Assembly: GCA_024224155.1 (NCBI GenBank)
Contig: JAAENP010000154.1
Span: forward strand, 144,948 to 208,947
DNA from: a bacterium
GTDB lineage: Bacteria > Acidobacteriota > Thermoanaerobaculia > Multivoradales > JAHEKO01
Length of the DNA: 64,000 nucleotides
Direction of reading: 5' to 3'
Shown here: positions 37,482 to 47,122 of the stretch, in pieces
Numbering within the stretch: position 1 is the first letter of the stretch
Layout of the letters: every line of letters begins with the position of its first letter
Notes under the pieces: generated by a model
Database searches by the model: none
Told to the model about the DNA's origin: nothing
What the model saw: the letters and a program-made list of their open reading frames with translations, nothing else
Made by a program: the position numbers and the translations under genes

Positions 37482-38435
37482 CTAAGCGGGAGCGAGCCCG
37501 CTGGTGCCAAAGCTCGACTGGACCTTTCTTCGCCAGTGCTCATAGACGGGGAGCTCGCCATCGACGGGCAGATTGCGCCGGCCCTCGGTGGCGACCTCGG
37601 CGGCCTCGAAAGCCGAGTGACCACACAAGAACCTGCAGGCAAGCTCAGTGTGCTCGGTCAGACAGCCGGCCCGGCGCCGCGCCTCGGCGGCGAAGGCGGC
37701 TCCCTGGGCGAGCTCGGGATGGAAACCGGCAGCGAGGTTGACAAGATCTTGGACCGCCGTCTCGTCGACCCCTCCCGCGTAGGTACAGGCCAGACCCACA
37801 CCACTCCACAGATCGGAGCGACGGGCTTCAGGAAACCGCGCGATGGTCGCCGCGATCCGATCGACCTCGGCTCCATCGATGAACCACAGGCTGCGGCCTA
37901 GACCTTGATCAAAGGCGCGCTGCCCGTATCCAGTGATCCGACGGGGCCTTCTGCGCCGGCCCTCGGCCGCCGAGCGCCAGTGGAAATAGCCTTGGTGAAA
38001 GCCGTAGCCATCGAGTGCCAGCCAACGCAGGAGCGGGTCGAGCCTCCGCAGGATTCTGTTCATGCCCAGGGGAAGCCTTGCGATGGCCCAACCGGCGCCG
38101 ACGTGAGCCATGTAGACGTGGGCACTACCTGCGCCGGAGAGGAAGTCGTCGAGTCGGCGCGGCCGCCCCGGCGTCAAGGCATCGAAGAGCGTCATGGCCA
38201 TTGCGGCCCCTTCAAATGCGAAGCCACGGTAGCGCGGGGAGACCTCCGCCAGACGGTCGGCGAGGAGCTCGGGCTCGAGATCGGTCAGGGCCTCGTGATA
38301 ACCATTCAGAAAGGAGCAGCCGACCTTTTCCAGATGGGCGCGCACCCCACCGTCTCCGCCCCGAAAGCCGCGCTTGTCGAAGCCGACTTCCTCGAGGGGG
38401 ATAGACAGCCAGCGCCGCAGGAGTCGTCTCGTCAC
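37482..38435 (-). CDS. DUF1702 family protein (UnbL-type enediyne cassette member)
   Basis: The 317-residue soluble protein has the conserved core YRGFAFEGAAMAMTLFDALTPG, HVYMAHVGAGWAIARLP and LLRWLALDGYGFHQGYF, which I recognise as DUF1702. As I recall, Pfam links this family to the unbL gene of enediyne clusters; its biochemical role is unknown. The start is GTG with an AAGG 7 bases upstream. It begins 10 bases after the pksE stop on the same strand, so the two are almost certainly co-transcribed. That coupling strongly supports the enediyne-type reading of the PKS. Confidence 0.85.
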   Translation of the reverse strand: MTRRLLRRWLSIPLEEVGFDKRGFRGGDGGVRAHLEKVGCSFLNGYHEALTDLEPELLADRLAEVSPRYRGFAFEGAAMAMTLFDALTPGRPRRLDDFLSGAGSAHVYMAHVGAGWAIARLPLGMNRILRRLDPLLRWLALDGYGFHQGYFHWRSAAEGRRRRPRRITGYGQRAFDQGLGRSLWFIDGAEVDRIAATIARFPEARRSDLWSGVGLACTYAGGVDETAVQDLVNLAAGFHPELAQGAAFAAEARRRAGCLTEHTELACRFLCGHSAFEAAEVATEGRRNLPVDGELPVYEHWRRKVQSSFGTSGLAPA

Positions 38436-38445
38436 TGGACAGCCT

Positions 38446-41400
38446 TCAGGCCGTGACCGATTTGACCATCACGCTCAGGGCATAGCGCTGGCTGCAGTCC
38501 GGCCGCGGCAGAAGGACGCTCGCGGTTCGATAGTCCCCGGACGACAGTACCGCCCAGCCATCGGCTGTGATGCTTTCGAGCAACAGAGGGGATGCGAGAG
38601 ATCGACCGGCCTTCTTCAGGCATTCCATTGCGGTCCAGACGCGGGTTGCGGCGCAATCCAGATCCTCACCGCCTTTGCGTGCCAGGAGTCGGGACAGCTC
38701 CGTGCGCTCGTCTCCCAGCAGATCATGCCAAACGCTCTCCGGTCGGGGTGAGAGCACTTCGATGTCGCAGCCGCGCGCACCGGCAACAACCAGGGTCAGG
38801 TCGGAAGTATGAGCCACCGAGACACAAGGACCGTTCACGACCTCGGGCTTGCCGTCGGAGCGACGATGGATCGGGCCTGCCTCCTCGAGGGCCGCCGCGA
38901 TGACGCGATCCGTGGACCGTGGCCGGTCTCCGCTGCCGTTTCGGTCGACCGCGATCGCCAATGCGGCATCTGGAAGAAGCTCTGCCAGGCGGCGCTCGAG
39001 GTAGGGCCCCCACAGCGAAGCGGCGAGCGAGGGTCGAGCGCTCGCCCCACGCATCGTGCGAAGCTCGAGTCCGTCCCAGCGCTCGACGAGCTCGCCACCC
39101 GAATCGCAGACTTCGAGGTCATAGACGAGCCGATCTCCGTCGTGTGAGCGCTCGTGCGCGCTCACGTGAAACTCGTGTGCGTGGCTCCTTCCGGTACGCA
39201 GTCGCTCGACCGCTACCGGCAGAACGCGGGCGTGCGGGATGCAGGCCTGGATGGCGTGGATGAACGCGTCGCGGGCTCCTGGATCGCCGAGCACCAGCTC
39301 GGACGGCAGGAACGGGCCGAACCACGGATCTTCCTCCGAGGCGCTTATTCTGGCCTGACATGCCCGAGCGCGGAGCTTGCTGTAACTGTGTAGTCGCCTG
39401 AATCGGCCGCCCTGAAACAGGACACTTCCATAGAGATCGGTCATCGGTCTCAAGCCGCACGGCTCGGTGACGGGGGGTACCTCGGGCACGCGCGAGGACC
39501 ACAAGTGGGCGTCGTCGGTGGCCGCGTCGTCACTGGAAACGGCTTCGCAGGTGGCGCGGAAGTGATCGATCTGAAAGGCCGTGCGATCGCAGCGCAAAGC
39601 CAGGTCGATCTCGCCGGAGCGCCGGACCAGAGCCGCCAGGCGGAGAGTCAGGGTTTCGCCCGCGGGCACCACGATCGGGCGGTCGAAGCGGACGCGCCGG
39701 AAGACCGGCGACGGACTGCCGGCACGCAAGGCGGCGGCACCCTGGGCCATGGCTTCGAGCGCCATCACCGCTGGAAACAATGTCTCCCCGTCGAGGACAT
39801 GGTCGTCGAGGTACAGATCGGTGTCGCGAGAGATGGTGCAGTCGGCGACCAGCTCGACACCGGGATAGTGGACCCGGGGCCGCTCTAGAAAGCGCAGCAG
39901 AGGCAGGTCCCGGCTCTGGAGCTCGAGCGTCGGCGCCTTGCCGAATCGGCCGGTGGCCACGACCGACACGGGAGTCGGTCGAGCGAGGAGCCAGTCGAGC
40001 ATCGCCAATCCGTCTTCGGGAGTGATGGCGTCGACGCCCAGGCGCCCGAGTGCCTCGATGCGGCCGAGGCGCTCTCCCATCCCGACCGCCGACCAGACGG
40101 ACCATTCGATACACAGGCTCCGGCAACCGGGATGGTCCGCGGCGAAGTCCTCGATGGCCCGGCGCAGTTGCTCGTTGGCCAACCCGTAGTCCGCTTCACC
40201 GGCCATGCCCACACGCGCGATCAGGGAGCCGAAGCCGATCAGGAGTTTGAGACCGCCGGCGTCCAGAGCTGCTATCAGATTCTCGAAGCCCTCGAGCTTC
40301 GGTGCCAGGGTCTCTCGCAGATCGTCCTCGCCGAGAGTGCTCAACAGCCTCGGGGTATTGGTCCCGGCGCCGTGCAGCAGGCCCGCGATGTCACCGAGTT
40401 CCGCCTGCGCTTGTCGGACCGCGGCTCGCACGGCGCGGGGCTCGGTTACGTCGGCCTGGTAGTAGCCGAACCGGACTCTGTTGTCCTTCAGGCGCTCGAG
40501 GTTGCGTTCGAGCTCCGGGTCGCGGTCGGGGCGCGAGCGACCGAGCAACGCCAGGGTGACGCCGTGCTTGCGCGCCAACGAGAGCGCACACTCGGCCGCG
40601 ATCCCCTTGCCGCCTCCGGTGACGAGCAGCACCTCACCTGGGGTAAGCGGCGGCTCGGCCGCCGGACTCGCACGGAAACTCGCTGGCAGCAAGTTCAGAA
40701 CCGGGCGGAAACAGCGGCCTTCCGCATCGAAATGGACTTCGGTGAAGCCGGCTACGAAAGAAGTGATCTCGTCGATGACCCGAGAAGCCCAGGTGTCCAC
40801 ATCGGCTTGCTCCGGCAGGTCGATGACCACGACCGGCATCTCGGGCGCTTCCAAATGCAACGTGCGCGCGATGGCGGTCGTGCCACTGCGCTGCTCGATC
40901 AGAACGAACGGTTGTGAGGTGCGGTGCTCTGGGCGTGCGGCGAGTGCTGCTCGGACTGCGGCCATGAGAAGGCCGAGGTTCTCGCGCACTCCACGCGGCG
41001 GCACCAGGGCGACGATGCCGCCACCGTCGTGCGAGAGGAGCTTGTTCCTGACCGCCTGTCCGAGCTTGTATCCGTCAGGAGCGAAAACCTGCCAGGAACC
41101 CCGAGACTCGGATTCCTTCGGTCCCGACGGTCGTTGCTGGGTAGGTCTCTCGCGGAGCTCAAGGGCAAAGGCCCTTACCCAGGAACCGGCGCCGGTGGGG
41201 AGAGCCACTTCGGTTTCGTGCGACCAGGCGCCCGAGGCCTTGAGCTCTTCCAGGGTTCCGATGATTTCTCCGACGCTGGCGTTGGCGTACTCGGTGGGTG
41301 CTACGGGTGGCGGCAGGTTCAGCTCCCGGGCCGCCTCGGTGAGTAGCTCGCCCACGGCGATCGAGCTCAAATGCAACTCCGTCAACAGCCGACTGGCCAG

Positions 41401-44334
41401 GGAGAAGGCCTCGGGCGGCAATTGTGTGCGCGCGGCAATCAGCCGTTCGACCACGGTTCGCGGCGAAGCCTCACCTTTGGGAGCACTCATAGGCGGAGTA
41501 GCGAGGGCTTCTTGCTTTGGGCGTGTCGAGTCGGCGGGAGCTGTCGGAACACTGGGGGCGCGTTGGTCGAGCGGGGCGAGCTCACAAGGATTGGCCAGGA
41601 ATCGAAGCGCGCGTTCTGGATCCATCGGCCGGGTAAACCGGTCGCTGAACAGAGCGTCGGTGTTCAATTGCGCACCGAGCGCGAACAATGCCCCGACGGT
41701 CTGGAGCAAGCCGTCGAGGGACTGGCCGCCAGCGTTGAGTGCCATCACCGGGCCTTCGACGACCTGGTTCGCCAGGCCGCTGAGCACCTCCCCGGGGCCG
41801 ACTTCGAGAAAGAAGTCGGCCTCAGCCGCCAGCCTTTCGAGAGCACTGACGAATCGCACCGGCGCTGTCAGCTGCTCAACGAGTAGTTCGCGAAGAGGCT
41901 CCTCCGATCCCAGCCAAGTGCCGGTAATGGTCGAGCTGACACGTCGGTCCGGCCGTAGCTCGACCACGTTCTCCCTGGCAAGAACCTCAGCCAGGCGGGG
42001 CTTCGCCGCGGCCAGCATCGGTGAATGGAAGGCATGGGAGACCGGAAGCCGGGTCGCTTTCCAACCGCGGAGCCTAGCCTCGCGCAGTGCCGCCTCGAGA
42101 CCCGAGTTCGGACCCGAGATAGCGGTCTGCCGTGGGCCATTATGACCGGCGATGACCACGGGCTCGGAGTCGAGGGTGGCGATCAGATCCGCAACCGCTT
42201 CGGCGTCGGCCGCGATGCCGGCCATGCCGCCATCAGCTTCGCCCAACTCGCTCATCGCCCGGCCCCGCTCGCCGGCGATGCGTAGCAACGCTCGGCCGTC
42301 GAACGCTCCGGCCCAGGCCAGCGCCACGAGTTCACCCAGGCTGTGACCGACAGCGAACTCGGCTTCAATTCCGAGCGCCGAGAGGACTCCGAGTGCCGCC
42401 CACGAGGCCGTGACGATCGCCGGTTGGGCGAGCGCCGTGTCCTCCTTTGCGCCCGCCTCACCGAGCTCGGCCCGGTTGTAGAGCCCGTTGACCGCCGCGA
42501 AACGGCGCCGCCAGATGCCGCCTCCCAAGTGGCTCGGCGATGCCTGGCCCGGAAAGAGAAAGGCCAGGCGTGGAGTTTCTCCGGCTCGTCCGGCAAAGAC
42601 CCTATTGCCACGGTCCAGCAGAGGCCGGTTGTGATTCGCTCCGCCACCAGCCAGCCATTTCCGAAGCACGGTCAGACTGCGGCCAAGGGCTGTCGGACTT
42701 GCGGCTACCACCGCCGCCCGCAGCGGTTGGTCGACAGGCAGGGTCCGCGCCAGATGAGCGGCGAGATCGGCGACCTCGGCGCGGGACAGTCGGGGAGCGA
42801 GTTTGTCGAGCTGTTCGATGCGCTGGGCCAGCTCGTTCTCGTCGGCGCTGGCGAGCAGCAGAACTTCACAGTCTTGCGGGGTGCGACCCTGGTCAAGCTC
42901 GGCGGCGGTGAAGCGCGGTGGTCGGCGGTCCCCGACGCCCTCCAGCACCAGGTGGGTGTTGATGCCGCCGAAGCCCATGGCGCTTACGCCGGCTCTGAGT
43001 GGAGCTTTGTCGGGCCAGAGCTGCGGGCGCTCGAGCGCCCGCAGGGAGGAGCCGGGGCCGGTCAGCTCATCGTGAGGTTCTTCGCAGCCAGTCGTCGGCG
43101 GCAGCCGCTGGTGGTGCAGCGCCATGGTGGCCTTGATCAGACCGGCGACGCCGGCCGCGGCCTTGGTGTGGCCGATGTTGGCCTTGATCGAGCCGATCGC
43201 CGCGGCCTCCCTGGCTCCGCTATCCGCGCCCTCCCGCCGTGCCCGGTTGAGTGTCGCCAGCTCGACGGCATCGCCGACAGCGGTTCCGGTGCCGTGGCCC
43301 TCGAAGAGTGCCACCGACCCGATTCCGAATCCCGCGCGCCTGTAGGCGCGGCGCAGCGCTTGCAGCTGTCCTTCGAGCTCCGGTCGTGTGATACCGCCGG
43401 CGCCGTCAGAGGAGATTCCCCAGCCGCGAATAACGGCGTGGACGCGGCGCTGTTCGGCAACCGCGGCTTCCAGAGGCATGAGCACGAGAAAACCGCAGCC
43501 TTCGCCGGGCAGAAAGCCAGTCGGCCGTCGATCGTAGACGCGCATGCCTTTGGTGGCCAGCGCGCCCATTCGGCTGAAACCGACCAGCTCGAAGGGGTCC
43601 AAGCTCAGATCGACACCGCCCGCCAGTGCCACTCGGAGGTCGCCCGCGACCAGGGCCGAGCACGCGTTGGCGACCGCCAGCAGCGACGAAGCACAAGCAC
43701 CGTCTACGGTGTATCCGCCGCCGCCGAGGTCAAAGTGGTTACAAATCCGACCGCCGATGGTGTTGGACAGGCCGCCTGCCAGAGACTCCTCGGTGGGTTC
43801 AGGAAAGGACTGCTTGTAGCTCGCTTCGAGCCGGTCCAGGAAGTTAGCGCGACGCTCCGAGCTCCAGCTCTCGGCCGCGAGCTCGGCCGCCAGTTGTCGC
43901 CGCACAAAAGGCCAACGCAAGCGCAAGGTTGAGGAGCGGGAGAACTCGCCGGTGAGCGTGTTTCCCACCAGAACGCCCGTGTCCTCCTTTGGCAAGCCTT
44001 CGCCGTCCCCAAAGCCCGCGTCCTCCAGAGCCGTAGCGGCCACATCGAGAGCCAGCCAGTGAACCGTGTCGACGGCGCGGACGGTATCGTTGCTCACCCG
44101 GAAGCGAACTCGATCGAACGCGTAGCCCTCGATCAGGGCCGCCTCGGTCGTGGAGATCGAATCCGGGTCGCTGCCGTCGGGCGAGAAGTAGTCCTCGAGC
44201 CGCAGCCGCTCGGTGGGCAGGCGGCGAAAGGAGCGGCGCTGGCTGAGGACGTTTTCCCACAGCTCCTGCGGCGTTGTCGCATCCGGGTATCGGCAGCCGA
44301 GACCGACGATAGCGATGGCTGCACCTTGATCCAT
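38446..44334 (-). CDS. pksE: Iterative enediyne-type polyketide synthase PksE (KS-AT-ACP-KR-DH-PPTase)
   Basis: The 1962-residue protein has the full enediyne-PKS order. KS (about 1-465) has C214 in TVDGACASS, H347 in EGHGTG and H389 in NIGHTKAAAG. AT (about 585-880) has S665 in GHSLGE and H767. ACP (about 955-1030) has the phosphopantetheine Ser S991 in LHLSSIAVGEL. KR (about 1230-1460) has VTGGGKG and S1370/Y1383. DH (about 1490-1700) has H1512 in DHVLDGETLFP. The PPTase (about 1780-1962) has GCDIE and WTAMECLKKA. This self-activating layout, with one ACP and a fused C-terminal PPTase, separates it from PUFA synthases. Such enzymes with a partner thioesterase make a linear polyene from malonyl-CoA. 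All catalytic residues look intact. ATG start with GAGGCGG upstream. Confidence 0.9.
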   Translation of the reverse strand: MDQGAAIAIVGLGCRYPDATTPQELWENVLSQRRSFRRLPTERLRLEDYFSPDGSDPDSISTTEAALIEGYAFDRVRFRVSNDTVRAVDTVHWLALDVAATALEDAGFGDGEGLPKEDTGVLVGNTLTGEFSRSSTLRLRWPFVRRQLAAELAAESWSSERRANFLDRLEASYKQSFPEPTEESLAGGLSNTIGGRICNHFDLGGGGYTVDGACASSLLAVANACSALVAGDLRVALAGGVDLSLDPFELVGFSRMGALATKGMRVYDRRPTGFLPGEGCGFLVLMPLEAAVAEQRRVHAVIRGWGISSDGAGGITRPELEGQLQALRRAYRRAGFGIGSVALFEGHGTGTAVGDAVELATLNRARREGADSGAREAAAIGSIKANIGHTKAAAGVAGLIKATMALHHQRLPPTTGCEEPHDELTGPGSSLRALERPQLWPDKAPLRAGVSAMGFGGINTHLVLEGVGDRRPPRFTAAELDQGRTPQDCEVLLLASADENELAQRIEQLDKLAPRLSRAEVADLAAHLARTLPVDQPLRAAVVAASPTALGRSLTVLRKWLAGGGANHNRPLLDRGNRVFAGRAGETPRLAFLFPGQASPSHLGGGIWRRRFAAVNGLYNRAELGEAGAKEDTALAQPAIVTASWAALGVLSALGIEAEFAVGHSLGELVALAWAGAFDGRALLRIAGERGRAMSELGEADGGMAGIAADAEAVADLIATLDSEPVVIAGHNGPRQTAISGPNSGLEAALREARLRGWKATRLPVSHAFHSPMLAAAKPRLAEVLARENVVELRPDRRVSSTITGTWLGSEEPLRELLVEQLTAPVRFVSALERLAAEADFFLEVGPGEVLSGLANQVVEGPVMALNAGGQSLDGLLQTVGALFALGAQLNTDALFSDRFTRPMDPERALRFLANPCELAPLDQRAPSVPTAPADSTRPKQEALATPPMSAPKGEASPRTVVERLIAARTQLPPEAFSLASRLLTELHLSSIAVGELLTEAARELNLPPPVAPTEYANASVGEIIGTLEELKASGAWSHETEVALPTGAGSWVRAFALELRERPTQQRPSGPKESESRGSWQVFAPDGYKLGQAVRNKLLSHDGGGIVALVPPRGVRENLGLLMAAVRAALAARPEHRTSQPFVLIEQRSGTTAIARTLHLEAPEMPVVVIDLPEQADVDTWASRVIDEITSFVAGFTEVHFDAEGRCFRPVLNLLPASFRASPAAEPPLTPGEVLLVTGGGKGIAAECALSLARKHGVTLALLGRSRPDRDPELERNLERLKDNRVRFGYYQADVTEPRAVRAAVRQAQAELGDIAGLLHGAGTNTPRLLSTLGEDDLRETLAPKLEGFENLIAALDAGGLKLLIGFGSLIARVGMAGEADYGLANEQLRRAIEDFAADHPGCRSLCIEWSVWSAVGMGERLGRIEALGRLGVDAITPEDGLAMLDWLLARPTPVSVVATGRFGKAPTLELQSRDLPLLRFLERPRVHYPGVELVADCTISRDTDLYLDDHVLDGETLFPAVMALEAMAQGAAALRAGSPSPVFRRVRFDRPIVVPAGETLTLRLAALVRRSGEIDLALRCDRTAFQIDHFRATCEAVSSDDAATDDAHLWSSRVPEVPPVTEPCGLRPMTDLYGSVLFQGGRFRRLHSYSKLRARACQARISASEEDPWFGPFLPSELVLGDPGARDAFIHAIQACIPHARVLPVAVERLRTGRSHAHEFHVSAHERSHDGDRLVYDLEVCDSGGELVERWDGLELRTMRGASARPSLAASLWGPYLERRLAELLPDAALAIAVDRNGSGDRPRSTDRVIAAALEEAGPIHRRSDGKPEVVNGPCVSVAHTSDLTLVVAGARGCDIEVLSPRPESVWHDLLGDERTELSRLLARKGGEDLDCAATRVWTAMECLKKAGRSLASPLLLESITADGWAVLSSGDYRTASVLLPRPDCSQRYALSVMVKSVTA

Positions 44335-44455
44335 CTAGTCCGCCTCACACCATGGTGAGAACTTCAGCCGTTTCCGGCCCACGTTTTCCCATCCGTAGCC
44401 TTCTCCGTCTCGGGGTCTCCAGCTTCGGGGGCCCATACAATAGCCTACCTGATTT

Positions 44456-44495
44456 CTTGAGACGACCCGCGCTGGAATCGGAACGCTTGAGACGA
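44456..44495 (+). repeat. CTTGAGACGA twice, 30 bases apart, in the pksE/unbV intergenic region
   Basis: CTTGAGACGA occurs at 44456-44465 and 44486-44495 in the 223-base divergent region. The second copy overlaps the -35 box of the rightward promoter. Two copies at about three helical turns could be a shared operator controlling both transcription units. Confidence 0.4.
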
Positions 44496-44515
44496 TGGCG
44501 TCCACGCCGTAGACT
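44487..44515 (+). promoter_or_regulatory. Sigma70-type promoter for the UnbV-like gene
   Basis: TTGAGA (44487-44492), a 17-base spacer and TAGACT (44510-44515) give a good promoter, with a start near 44522 and a leader of about 36 bases before the ATG at 44558. No clear leftward promoter for pksE was found in the same gap. Confidence 0.6.
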
Positions 44516-44557
44516 CTCAAAGAGGCGTCCGCGGTTCAGCGCAGTGGCGACGCAAGC

Positions 44558-47122
44558 ATGCCGAGAGTGCACAAAACGAAAGCTGCTGTGGCCCGAGCTC
44601 CTGGTGCCTTCTCGATCGTGCTGACAGGCCTGCTTGTCGTCACCGGCGGAGCCGGTTGCTTTCCTCGCAACCAGGAGACGTCGAAGGAGAGGTCGAAGGT
44701 CTACGAAGACGTAGCCCGCGAGGCAGGCATCAACCACTCGCACCTGAAGCCGATCCTCGATCCCAAGCTCGACAACATCATGTCCTGGATGGCGAGCGTC
44801 GGCGCGGCCGTGGCCGCCGGTGACTACAACAACGACGGCTGGATCGATCTCTATTTCACCAACTCTCGCAAAGACGAGCCGAACTATCTCTATCGAAACA
44901 ACGGTGACGGCACGTTTTCCGAGGAGGCGCGGCCGGCGGGCCTGGCCGACGTGAACGGCGAAGCCGGCACCAGCATGGACGCCGTCTGGGGCGACTACGA
45001 CAACGACGGTTGGGCCGACCTCTATCTCGTACGCTGGGGGCGCGACGCTTTGTTTCACAATCGGGGTGACGGGACCTTCAACGAGGTCAGTGATGAGCTC
45101 TTTCAGCGTACCGACGGCGCGCCCGGTCTCGACTGGGCCAACGGCAACGCGGCGATCTTTCTCGACTACGACCGCGATGGGCGTCTGGACATCTACGTCG
45201 GCAACTACTTCAAGCCGGTCGATCTCTGGAACCTGGCAGACACTCGCATCATGCACGATAGTTTTGAGAGGTCGCGCAACGGCGGCGGCAACTTCCTCTA
45301 CCGGCAGCTGGGCGACGGGACGTTTCGTGAGGTCGCCGGTGAACTGGCGCTCGACGACGCGGGTTGGACCCTGGCGGTCGGCGCGGGAGATCTGGATGGC
45401 GATGGTTGGCCGGATCTCTACTGCGCCGACGATTTCGGTCCCGACCAGCTCTTTCTCGGTGGCCCCGGTGGCGTTTTTCGAAACGTCTCCGATACGGCAC
45501 TGGGCTATGACACGAAGAAGGGCATGAACGCCGATTTCGGCGACTTCAACAACGACGGCTGGCTTGATGTCTACGTCACCAACATCACCACCGCCGAGTA
45601 CCTGCAGGAAGGCAACATGCTCTGGTACAACCGTGGGCCGGGAGACGAGGGCGTGCTCCGTCTGACCGACGTTTCCCTCGAGGCCGGCGCCTACGACGGC
45701 GGCTGGGCCTGGGGCGCCAAGTTCCTGGACTACGACAACGACGGCGACCTCGACATCGCGTCGGTGAACGGTTTCATCTCCGCCGGCGAAGAAAGCTACT
45801 GGTACGACCTGGCGTCGTGGACGGTGGTCGGCGACGATCCGACCAACTCCCGCAACTGGCCGCCGATCGGCGACCGCTCGTTCTCGGGCTACGAGCGAAT
45901 GCGGATGTGGCGCAACGACGGCTTGGACTCCTTTGATGAGCAGTCTCGAGCCGTAGGGCTGGACAGTACCCGCGACGGCCGCGGCATTGCCGTTATCGAC
46001 TACGACAACGATGGCGATCTCGATCTAGCGATCGCCAACCAGGGAGCTGCTCCGCATCTCTATCGCAACGAGGCCCCGACGCAGAAACGTTGGCTCGAGA
46101 TCGCCCTCGAGGTCGATCCGGCGACCGGGGTCAATCGGGACGGCCTAGGCACGCGAGTCACCCTGGCAACCTCGGAGGGCCTCCAGGTGCGCGAGCGTGA
46201 AGGCGGCAATGGTTACGCAGGCCAGAGTGAGCCCCGTTTGCACTTCGGCCTCGGCCCGGTCGAGCGAGTCGATCTGATCGAGGTTCGGTGGCCGGACGGC
46301 GGTCGCCAGTACTGGGAGGACGTGGCGACCAACCGATTGCTCACCGCTCGGCAGGACCCGGCTCGCTATACCGAGGACTCGCGCATCGCTCCGGAGACTC
46401 CGAGTTGGATTCCGCCCCTGCCGCCAGAGCGTCCGGCACCGCCCGAAATCGAGCCCGCCGAGCTCGAGCGGCGGCTGTCCCAAATGGAAGGACGATTGAG
46501 GTCGCCGCCGCCGCTCGACCACGCCCTGGCCGGCGCCTACCGGCTCCGGGCCTCGACCTATGACAGGCACGATCGGGCACTCGCGTTCCTCGAGCGGCTG
46601 GCATCCGAAGGTGCAGATCCGGAGGCACGGATCGAGCTGTCTCTGGCGTATGTCGACAAGATCCCGACCTGTGGTGGCCTTGCCGCGGTGGTCTGCAAAG
46701 GCAGCCTCGCCAAGAAGGGCCTCGACCGTTTGGACTCGGTTCTGGACGAAGATCCCGATTCGTGGCTCGCGCTCTACTCGAGGGGGATGAACCACCTGCA
46801 TTGGCCGCGGGCGCTACGACATTCGGATGCCGCCGCCCGCGACCTCGAGCGCTGCGCCGAGCTTCAGGAGCGCTCGGGCCTGGTGAAGCCCTGGCACCTG
46901 CGCACCTGGCTGGCCCTGGGCCAGGCCTACGCCAAGGCCGGACGCTTCGAAGAGGCTCGCAGCAGCTGGCGGCGCGGGCTCGAGCGTTTTCCCGGAGCCG
47001 CCGGGCTTTTGGAGCACCTGGGTATTGCCGAAGACGAGAAGCTGCTCGACTACGTTCTCGAGAAGCGCAGTCTCGAGCAGCCGATCGATACCGACGTCTC
47101 GTTCTTCGACGGTCTATCTTGA
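44558..47122 (+). CDS. FG-GAP/ASPIC-UnbV lipoprotein with C-terminal TPR-like region
   Basis: The 854-residue product has a signal peptide ending in LLVVTGGAGC, so it is probably a lipoprotein. Residues about 70-500 carry FG-GAP/VCBS repeats with Ca-binding-type DYNNDGWIDLYF, DYDNDGWADLYL and DYDNDGDLDIAS motifs, forming a beta-propeller. An ASPIC/UnbV domain follows at about 511-585 (LEIALEVDPATGVNRDGLGTRV, LHFGLGPVERVDLIEVRWPDG). The last 200 residues are TPR-like helices. UnbV-type proteins are conserved in enediyne cassettes but also occur widely without them. It is divergent from pksE and overlaps the next gene tail-to-tail by 9 bases. Confidence 0.85.
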   Translation: MPRVHKTKAAVARAPGAFSIVLTGLLVVTGGAGCFPRNQETSKERSKVYEDVAREAGINHSHLKPILDPKLDNIMSWMASVGAAVAAGDYNNDGWIDLYFTNSRKDEPNYLYRNNGDGTFSEEARPAGLADVNGEAGTSMDAVWGDYDNDGWADLYLVRWGRDALFHNRGDGTFNEVSDELFQRTDGAPGLDWANGNAAIFLDYDRDGRLDIYVGNYFKPVDLWNLADTRIMHDSFERSRNGGGNFLYRQLGDGTFREVAGELALDDAGWTLAVGAGDLDGDGWPDLYCADDFGPDQLFLGGPGGVFRNVSDTALGYDTKKGMNADFGDFNNDGWLDVYVTNITTAEYLQEGNMLWYNRGPGDEGVLRLTDVSLEAGAYDGGWAWGAKFLDYDNDGDLDIASVNGFISAGEESYWYDLASWTVVGDDPTNSRNWPPIGDRSFSGYERMRMWRNDGLDSFDEQSRAVGLDSTRDGRGIAVIDYDNDGDLDLAIANQGAAPHLYRNEAPTQKRWLEIALEVDPATGVNRDGLGTRVTLATSEGLQVREREGGNGYAGQSEPRLHFGLGPVERVDLIEVRWPDGGRQYWEDVATNRLLTARQDPARYTEDSRIAPETPSWIPPLPPERPAPPEIEPAELERRLSQMEGRLRSPPPLDHALAGAYRLRASTYDRHDRALAFLERLASEGADPEARIELSLAYVDKIPTCGGLAAVVCKGSLAKKGLDRLDSVLDEDPDSWLALYSRGMNHLHWPRALRHSDAAARDLERCAELQERSGLVKPWHLRTWLALGQAYAKAGRFEEARSSWRRGLERFPGAAGLLEHLGIAEDEKLLDYVLEKRSLEQPIDTDVSFFDGLS

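Noticed and set aside
38446..44334. PKS as a PUFA or heterocyst-glycolipid synthase
   Set aside because: One ACP, a fused C-terminal PPTase, the KS-AT-ACP-KR-DH order and DUF1702/TE neighbours fit PksE better; still open to a KS phylogeny.
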